A stretch of 5,488 nt of DNA, taken from assembly GCA_023398155.1 (NCBI GenBank), contig JAEWSV010000260.1:1-5488 (forward strand), in the 5' to 3' direction. The first letter of the stretch is position 1, and each line of letters begins with the position of its first letter. Origin of the DNA: Spirochaetota bacterium (GTDB taxonomy: Bacteria; Spirochaetota; Spirochaetia; Treponematales; Breznakiellaceae). A model generated the notes under the pieces. The model was not told the origin of the DNA and did no database searches. It saw only the letters and a list, made by a program, of their open reading frames with translations. Positions 1-4,148 of the stretch are shown in pieces. The position numbers and the translations under genes were made by a program.

Positions 1-87
1 TATATCTATCTTGACGATCTTCGGGCGGTGACGGACCTCTTCGTAGAGGATAGCCGCGACCCGGACGATATGGTCGATTCCTGGTAA
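1..87 (+). CDS. C-terminal fragment of an unrecognised protein
   Basis: An open frame enters from the left edge in frame 1 and ends at TAA (85-87), giving only the last 28 residues. The tail is acidic (ten Asp/Glu) and ends in Asp-Ser-Trp; no motif identifies a family. Codon use is GC-rich like the neighbours, which supports it being a real gene end. The next gene on the same strand starts 61 bases later, with a hairpin between them. No function can be given from so short a piece. Confidence 0.6.
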   Translation, partial: YIYLDDLRAVTDLFVEDSRDPDDMVDSW

Positions 88-108
88 AAATAACGATACT
101 GTTGACCG

Positions 109-128
109 CGGCCGCCTTCGGGCGGCCG
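109..128 (+). terminator. UUCG-capped GC-rich hairpin, possible terminator
   Basis: A perfect 8-bp stem (109-116 with 121-128) closes a TTCG loop with a C-G closing pair, the very stable UUCG tetraloop type. It starts 21 bases after the stop of the upstream gene, a usual position for an intrinsic terminator. There is no run of T after it, only a TCGTCGTCTT stretch, so it may instead be an attenuating or stabilising stem in the leader of the kinase gene. The sequence does not decide between these. Confidence 0.4.
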
Positions 129-148
129 TCGTCGTCTTGGGGGTCCCG

Positions 149-1342
149 ATGTCTGAGGATGGCGCGGATTACGCGGCCGGGTACAACGCGTTCCTGAAGC
201 GCGTGTATTTTTTTAAGGACCTGGCTGAGGAAGAGATCGAAGAGCTTGCGCGTCTTTGCGGAGAGGAGAGCTTTTCCGCCGGCGAGGTCATCTTCGTGGA
301 GGGCGCGGTCGCCGACAAGTTCTACATCTTGATGGACGGCAAGGTCGAGGTGTGGAAATCTTATCAGGATGATCGGCGGAGCCTCCTCGCGACGCATGGG
401 GCGGGGCACTTTTTCGGCGAGATGGCCCTGATCGACGATCTCCCCCGCAGCGCGACCCTGGTCGCGCGCGAAAGCACCAGGGCGCTCTTCTTGCTGCGCG
501 AAGATTTCCAACGCCTCATCAGGTCTAACGCGTCCATCGCCCTGTCCGTCATGATGTCCATTTCCCTCATGGTGCGCTCATCGAACGAAACGTTCGTGGA
601 GGATCTGCGCGAGCGGAACGCCAAGCTTGAAGCCGCCTATGCCGAACTCAAGGCCGCTCAGGACGAACTCTTACGGAGCGAGCGCCTCTCGACCATAGGG
701 AAATTCTCGTCGCTCATACTGCATGATATCCGCAATCCTATCGCGGTCATGAAGGCTATCGCCGATCTCGCGGCCCTGCACTCGGGCGACGCGCAAGCGG
801 TGGCGGGAGACCTCAAACGGATGCGGGCCGAGATCGCACGTATGGAGCGCCTCGCGCAGGAATTCCTGGACTATACACGGGGCGAGATCCGGCTTTCCCT
901 CGGCGTCGCGACCGTGGACGCGGTATTCTCGCGCCTCGCGGAGGGACTCGGCGACCGCCTGCAACGGGCGAACATCGAGTTGGAGCTCGTCAACCAGGCT
1001 CCGGAACCCTTCGTGTTGGACGAGGAGCGGTTCTCCCGCGTACTCGTGAACCTCTCGGAAAATTCCCGGAAAGCCATGCCCAACGGCGGAACGCTTTCGG
1101 TACGGGCCGTTCGGAAAGGCGACCGGGTCGTCTTTACGGTGACCGATACCGGCGAGGGCATGACGAACGAGGTCCTGGAGCGGATTTTCGAGCCCTTCTA
1201 TTCAAATTCAGGGAAAGGCGGAACGGGGCTCGGCATGCTCATCGTCAAGAACATCGTCGAGGCGCACGAAGGCGAAATACGCGTCAAATCCGAAATCGGC
1301 GCGGGAACGGAAGTCACCGTTTCGATCCCCGCGCGTATTTAA
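149..1342 (+). CDS. Soluble histidine kinase with N-terminal cyclic-nucleotide-binding domain
   Basis: A 397-residue two-component sensor kinase, predicted to autophosphorylate and pass phosphate to a response regulator not seen here. Residues 15-130 form a cNMP-binding (CAP/CRP-type) domain; its phosphate-binding cassette is intact in outline, with Gly90-Glu91 and the Pro99-Arg100-Ser-Ala-Thr motif, so cAMP or cGMP binding is plausible. Residues 146-180 look like a charged coiled coil. The H-box follows with His192 in HDIRNP as the phosphoacceptor. The ATPase domain shows the N-box (Asn301, Asn305), G1 box Asp333-Thr-Gly-Glu-Gly, F-box 347-351 and G2 box Gly358-Thr-Gly-Leu-Gly362. No signal peptide or membrane segment is seen, so it should be cytosolic. 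ATG 149 is preferred over an in-frame TTG at 137 because GGGGG (139-143) precedes it by five bases. The last 29 bases overlap the convergent minus-strand gene. The signal and partner are unknown. Confidence 0.93.
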   Translation: MSEDGADYAAGYNAFLKRVYFFKDLAEEEIEELARLCGEESFSAGEVIFVEGAVADKFYILMDGKVEVWKSYQDDRRSLLATHGAGHFFGEMALIDDLPRSATLVARESTRALFLLREDFQRLIRSNASIALSVMMSISLMVRSSNETFVEDLRERNAKLEAAYAELKAAQDELLRSERLSTIGKFSSLILHDIRNPIAVMKAIADLAALHSGDAQAVAGDLKRMRAEIARMERLAQEFLDYTRGEIRLSLGVATVDAVFSRLAEGLGDRLQRANIELELVNQAPEPFVLDEERFSRVLVNLSENSRKAMPNGGTLSVRAVRKGDRVVFTVTDTGEGMTNEVLERIFEPFYSNSGKGGTGLGMLIVKNIVEAHEGEIRVKSEIGAGTEVTVSIPARI

Positions 1343-2030
1343 TCGTCGCAAGGCGATACCGCTTGGCGTTTCCTTTCTTCTCGATCTCGTCCACCACGCC
1401 GATCCTCAGCAGGACATAGAGGGCTTTCCTGGCCAAGGCTGCCGAAATACCCGCAGCCGCGGCTAGCTCGGCCGTGCCGAAGGTATCCTCCGAGCCGAAG
1501 GGCGCGAAGCGGCGATAGTCGGCGGGGGAACCGAGGACATGGGTCTCCTTGATCCGGAGGAGTTCCCGGCCTGAGATGCTGATGCCTTTCCGCCTCCAGG
1601 ACCCGCGTCCGTCATCCACCCTGCGCTCGGTCTCTTCGGTCATTGCGAGCTCTATCGTGACGCCGCGTACGAGCGGCAAGAGCGGCGCGTAGACGAGGGA
1701 CTCGAAGAGATCCCAGGGGCTTCCCTTTTTCGGGCTCCGTCGCCTTCGGATGAGGGAGCCCGCAGCATCGCGCAATTCTATGTGGCGCTCGGCCGGAATC
1801 GGATGGATGATGCGGACGGGGCCCGACGCGGCGAGCGCCTCGACTTTCGCCCGGAGCGGGCCGAAGCTTCCGGTCTGAACCTCCACGATGACGCCGTCCG
1901 CGCGGACAGCGTCGCACACGTACCGTCCTACCACGGCTTCCAGAACGCCGTCCGCTCCCGCATAGTTTCGTTTGAGCGCCTCGTGCAGGGCGCTCTCTTT
2001 TTCCGTCCCGATGCGGTTACTTTCGCGCAT
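1314..2030 (-). CDS. Unrecognised protein: possible PD-(D/E)XK nuclease-like core plus C-terminal winged helix
   Basis: A 238-residue protein of no family I can name with certainty. Residues 12-80 have the outline of a PD-(D/E)XK core: a helix carrying Glu31, then Asp40 at the end of a strand, then Glu50-Val-Gln52 in a hydrophobic strand. The D-x9-E-x-Q pattern resembles nucleases where Gln replaces the usual Lys (BglII is the known precedent). A helix and another strand (Val72 to Ile78) follow. A basic stretch, Arg-Arg-Arg-Arg-Ser-Pro-Lys-Lys, lies near residues 94-101. Residues 184-228 read as a winged helix: Thr-Ala-Glu-Leu-Ala-Ala, a recognition-type helix, then a basic Lys-Lys-Gly-Asn-Ala-Lys-Arg-Tyr wing. 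No membrane segment is seen. It starts 14 bases inside the end of the preceding minus-strand gene, so the two are likely cotranslated. GGAAG lies upstream but about 12 bases from the ATG, longer than usual. A DNA- or RNA-directed role is inferred only from fold resemblance. Confidence 0.8.
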   Translation of the reverse strand: MRESNRIGTEKESALHEALKRNYAGADGVLEAVVGRYVCDAVRADGVIVEVQTGSFGPLRAKVEALAASGPVRIIHPIPAERHIELRDAAGSLIRRRRSPKKGSPWDLFESLVYAPLLPLVRGVTIELAMTEETERRVDDGRGSWRRKGISISGRELLRIKETHVLGSPADYRRFAPFGSEDTFGTAELAAAAGISAALARKALYVLLRIGVVDEIEKKGNAKRYRLATIKYARGSKR

Positions 2031-2280
2031 AGCGCTCGAGTTCTTCCGCTCCGGCGAGTTCCAGGTGGTGGTAGGTCGCGCTGCCGCCCCGTTCCTCCTT
2101 CACGATGATCTTGACCACCCGGAACGCGATCATCCGGCTCGTGGCCAAAGGGAAAATGAGCGGCCGGCCGTTGATATCGACGAGTTCGTCGAAACGAAGC
2201 CTTCCCGGAATTTCCTGGACGTCCCCTTCAGGGAACACGATGAAGTGTTCGTCTAGCCTCATATCTCCAGAATATCGCAT
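2017..2280 (-). CDS. Small unrecognised protein, first gene of the minus-strand pair
   Basis: An 87-residue protein with no recognised family. The first 75 residues alternate hydrophobic and charged positions in several predicted strands (around 12-17, 27-34, 40-44, 49-62 and 68-74), then a short helix (77-86), so a small all-beta fold is likely. It has no cysteines, signal peptide or membrane segment. The start at 2280 has GAGGG nine bases upstream. A second ATG seven codons in (2260-2262) has GGAG only two bases away, which is too close, though the shorter 81-residue form cannot be excluded. It overlaps the next minus-strand gene by 14 bases and is transcribed away from mraZ across a 172-bp divergent region. 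I see no convincing sigma70 promoter on this strand. Two-gene coupling suggests it works with, or regulates, the downstream protein. Confidence 0.72.
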   Translation of the reverse strand: MRYSGDMRLDEHFIVFPEGDVQEIPGRLRFDELVDINGRPLIFPLATSRMIAFRVVKIIVKEERGGSATYHHLELAGAEELERYARK

Positions 2281-2380
2281 CTCGTCAGTCCCTCACAACC
2301 GGTTTTCCATCTACTTAACGAGCATGTAGTGCTATCGACATAAAACCTGTACAAAAAATGATTTACCCCCGTTTCGTTGA

Positions 2381-2409
2381 TTGACGTGACAAATTTCCGT
2401 GTAAATAAT
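2381..2409 (+). promoter_or_regulatory. Sigma70-type promoter of the mraZ (dcw) operon
   Basis: A -35 box TTGACG (2381-2386, 5 of 6 matches) and a -10 box AATAAT (2404-2409, 5 of 6) are separated by exactly 17 bases. The surrounding DNA is much richer in A and T than the coding regions, with an A-run at 2351-2358 upstream. The predicted transcription start is near 2415-2417, giving a leader of about 37 bases before the mraZ ATG at 2453. This is the only good promoter seen ahead of the four-gene cluster. Confidence 0.72.
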
Positions 2410-2417
2410 GGTAATGA

Positions 2418-2457
2418 GTGGGAGAAAGTGGGAGAAAATAGGAAAAAGTGGAATGGA
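2418..2457 (+). promoter_or_regulatory. MraZ-binding box: four tandem 10-bp repeats
   Basis: Four head-to-tail 10-bp units occur: GTGGGAGAAA (2418-2427), the same again (2428-2437), a weaker ATAGGAAAAA (2438-2447) and GTGGAATGGA (2448-2457). Known MraZ boxes are direct TGGG-type or AAAGTGG-type repeats spaced at about 10 bp ahead of mraZ; both core forms are visible here, with AAAGTGG at 2425 and 2445. A degenerate fifth unit may lie at 2408-2417. The array begins about one base past the predicted transcription start and runs over the ribosome-binding site and start codon. Bound MraZ would therefore sit where it can block promoter clearance; repression is inferred, not shown. Confidence 0.82.
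2440..2446 (+). promoter_or_regulatory. Ribosome-binding site that sets the mraZ start
   Basis: AGGAAAA lies nine bases ahead of ATG 2453 and falls inside the third and weakest repeat of the MraZ box. The departure of this unit from the GTGGGAGAAA consensus may reflect the need to keep a usable Shine-Dalgarno sequence. It supports the start at 2453 over the upstream ATGs at 2408 and 2414. Confidence 0.6.
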
Positions 2458-2896
2458 GTTGTTAACGGGTGAGTTCAGGAACACATTGGATGACAAGGGG
2501 CGGGTGAGTCTTCCCGCCCGGCTTCGGACGGAGCTTCCGGGCAACATCCTCGTGCTCACCCAAGGCGTCGATCGCTGCCTCTGGCTTTTCCCTCCGGAAC
2601 AGTGGAAGACGCTTTCCAGGAAACTCATGGAAACCACCTCGCCCTTCCAGGCTCGCGCTCGGTTGGTCCAACGCCGCATCATCGCTCCCGCGCAGGAAGT
2701 GGAAGTGGACAAGGCCGGCCGTATCGCCGTGCCCCAGAGCCTTCGGGAATTCGCCGCGCTGACGAAGGAATGCGTCATCCTCGGCATCGACAAATACGTA
2801 GAAATTTGGGATTCCGACCAGTACAAGGCGTACTGGGAGGAGAATGAAGCCGAATTCCGCGCCGCGGCCGAAGAACTCGGCTCGGTGTTGTTGTAG
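2453..2896 (+). CDS. mraZ: Transcriptional regulator MraZ
   Basis: A 147-residue MraZ, the usual family length, made of two SpoVT/AbrB-like half-domains. The first carries Asp13-Asp-Lys-Gly-Arg17 followed by Val-Ser-Leu-Pro-Ala; the second carries Asp86-Lys-Ala-Gly-Arg90 followed by Ile-Ala-Val-Pro. Members form ring-shaped oligomers that bind tandem repeats upstream of their own gene and control the dcw operon. The frame stays open upstream to ATG 2408, but that codon overlaps the -10 box and would add 15 residues encoded by the operator. The family usually begins a few residues before the Gly-Glu-Phe/Tyr strand, which fits ATG 2453. The C-terminal 25 residues are acidic and helical. It is first in the operon, and its stop overlaps the Shine-Dalgarno sequence of rsmH. 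Confidence 0.96.
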   Translation: MELLTGEFRNTLDDKGRVSLPARLRTELPGNILVLTQGVDRCLWLFPPEQWKTLSRKLMETTSPFQARARLVQRRIIAPAQEVEVDKAGRIAVPQSLREFAALTKECVILGIDKYVEIWDSDQYKAYWEENEAEFRAAAEELGSVLL

Positions 2897-2907
2897 GGGA
2901 GGCCGCC

Positions 2908-3861
2908 ATGGAAATCATCCATACTCCCGTCCTCCTTGAAGAGGCCATCGCCTACCTCGCTCCCCGCGGCCCGGGCGAACTCATGGTGGACGCTACCCTC
3001 GGAGAGGGCGGCCACAGCGAAGCCTTCCTTTCGCGTTTCCCGTCCCTCAAGATCATCGGCGTGGACGCGGATCCGGATATACAAAAGATCGCGCGGGAGC
3101 GCCTGGCCTCCTTCGGCGAGCGAATACACTTCTACAACGGATGGTCCCACGACTTCTTCGCGGACCTTCCGGCCGAAATCAAGCGACCCGATACGATCCT
3201 CATCGACTTGGGCATAAGTCTCTTCCATTATGAAAAGAGCGGCCGCGGTTTCAGTTTCCGCGTGGACGAAGAGCTGGATATGCGGATCGATCCGACCGCC
3301 CCCCTGAGCGCGGCCGACATCATCGCGTCCATGAAAGAAACGGATCTCGCGGACTTGATCTATCGGAACGCGGATGAGCGTTTCTCCCGCCGAATCGCCC
3401 GGGCGATCGTGGAAGCCCGCGGACGATCCCGGATACGGACGACCGCCGCCCTCGCCTCCATCGTGGAAGGCGCGGTGCCCGCCCAGTACCGGAGAGGGCC
3501 TATCCACGCGGCGACGCGGACTTTCCAGGCCTTGAGGATAGCCGTCAACGGCGAACTCGACCGGCTCGAGGAACTCCTCGAAGCCGCGCTCCGCGCCTTG
3601 GAGGTCGGAGGGAGGATGGGCGTCATCACCTTCCATTCGCTGGAAGACCGTATCGTCAAAAACTTCTTCAGGGAGAAGAACAAGGACTGCACCTGTCCTC
3701 CCGAAGCGCCGATATGTACGTGTGGGGGACGTCGAACCGTCAAACTTTTGACGAAAAAGCCCGTGGGAGCGACCGATGCGGAGCTCCGCGCGAACCCTCC
3801 TTCCCGAAGCGCGAAACTCAGGGTCGCGGAAAAATTGCTGGACGAGGACGGACCTCGATGA
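2908..3861 (+). CDS. rsmH: 16S rRNA (cytosine-1402-N4)-methyltransferase RsmH (MraW)
   Basis: A 317-residue S-adenosylmethionine-dependent enzyme that methylates N4 of C1402 in the ribosomal decoding centre. The N-terminal His5-Thr-Pro-Val-Leu-Leu motif is present. The SAM-binding loop is Asp28-Ala-Thr-Leu-Gly-Glu-Gly-Gly-His36, with the acidic Gly51-Val-Asp53 of the next strand. Asp100-Leu-Gly-Ile-Ser104 leads to Arg113-Gly-Phe-Ser-Phe and Asp124-Met-Arg-Ile-Asp. His200-Ala-Ala-Thr-Arg-Thr-Phe-Gln-Ala-Leu-Arg and Phe242-His-Ser-Leu-Glu-Asp-Arg are the two later signatures. Cys261, Cys263, Cys270 and Cys272 form the family's usual cysteine cluster. The segment after DLGIS (Leu-Phe-His-Tyr-Glu) differs from the common Ser-Pro-Gln-Leu-Asp form. 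GGGGAGG (2896-2902) sits five bases before the ATG. Its stop overlaps the start of the next gene by four bases (ATGA). Confidence 0.97.
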   Translation: MEIIHTPVLLEEAIAYLAPRGPGELMVDATLGEGGHSEAFLSRFPSLKIIGVDADPDIQKIARERLASFGERIHFYNGWSHDFFADLPAEIKRPDTILIDLGISLFHYEKSGRGFSFRVDEELDMRIDPTAPLSAADIIASMKETDLADLIYRNADERFSRRIARAIVEARGRSRIRTTAALASIVEGAVPAQYRRGPIHAATRTFQALRIAVNGELDRLEELLEAALRALEVGGRMGVITFHSLEDRIVKNFFREKNKDCTCPPEAPICTCGGRRTVKLLTKKPVGATDAELRANPPSRSAKLRVAEKLLDEDGPR

Positions 3862-4148
3862 AACGGAGAATACTGCTGTACGCGATCGCGTTGACGATAC
3901 CGCTCATCCTGGGCCTGGACTCTTGGCAAACGGCTCGCTACGCCCGCGTAGACGCGGAGTTACAGGCCTTGGAGGAACAACAGCGGGAATGGCTGGAGAG
4001 CAATAAGCGCCTCATAGCCGGAATCGCGGTCCTCGGGTCTTCCCAACGGATCGAGGCTATCGCGAGGAACGAATTGAAGCTGCGCAAGGTGGAACCGGAA
4101 GCCATCCTGCAGATCGGCATTGAGCGGAGGAGGGGAGTCGATGGCTGA
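3858..4148 (+). CDS. ftsL: FtsL-like bitopic division protein
   Basis: A 96-residue protein with a three-residue basic start (Lys-Arg-Arg), one membrane segment (about 5-20), then an extracytoplasmic coiled coil (about 28-60) rich in Glu, Gln and Leu. After this comes Arg64-Ile-Glu-Ala-Ile-Ala-Arg-Asn-Glu-Leu, resembling the segment after the coil in FtsL and DivIC/FtsB proteins. FtsL joins FtsB and FtsQ to activate septal peptidoglycan synthesis. The sequence family is poorly conserved, so the name rests on topology, size and its place right after rsmH; a FtsB/DivIC-like identity is the main alternative. The frame is open back to ATG 3714, but those 48 codons lie over rsmH in another frame. 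ATG 3858 makes a four-base ATGA overlap with the rsmH stop and puts the basic residues and membrane segment at the N-terminus. It overlaps murF by eight bases. Confidence 0.82.
   Translation: MKRRILLYAIALTIPLILGLDSWQTARYARVDAELQALEEQQREWLESNKRLIAGIAVLGSSQRIEAIARNELKLRKVEPEAILQIGIERRRGVDG
4126..4137 (+). promoter_or_regulatory. Strong ribosome-binding site of murF
   Basis: The purine run GGAGGAGGGGAG lies inside the last codons of the ftsL-like gene and ends three bases before ATG 4141. It contains a full GGAGG (4126-4130) and a second Shine-Dalgarno-like core nearer the start. It fixes the murF start and suggests efficient independent initiation as well as coupling to the overlapping upstream gene. 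Confidence 0.7.

Noticed and set aside
1340..1375. Weak inverted repeat (CAAG...CTTG) near the convergent gene ends as a terminator
   Set aside because: Only four base pairs match before mismatches, and no T-run follows on either strand.
1782..2256. Plus-strand open frames opposite the two minus-strand genes
   Set aside because: Their translations are Arg- and Pro-rich with no fold pattern, whereas the minus-strand frames give a winged helix and regular strand patterns and are arranged as an overlapping pair.
2301..2347. Separated inverted repeat GGTTTT...AAAACC in the divergent region as an operator
   Set aside because: The arms are only six bases and 35 bases apart, and the interior pairs poorly; chance occurrence in AT-richer DNA is likely.
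2281..2400. A minus-strand sigma70 promoter for the small gene
   Set aside because: A TTGTCA box is present (5 of 6 matches), but no -10 box lies at a suitable distance; other pairings match in only about half the positions.
2332..3636. A 434-codon minus-strand open frame across mraZ and the start of rsmH
   Set aside because: It lies wholly antisense to two genes with clear family signatures, its translation shows no recognisable motif, and long antisense frames are expected in GC-rich DNA.
3714..3857. A 48-codon N-terminal extension of the ftsL-like gene
   Set aside because: The extension overlaps the end of rsmH in another frame and would bury the membrane segment. ATG 3858 in the ATGA overlap gives a normal bitopic protein.
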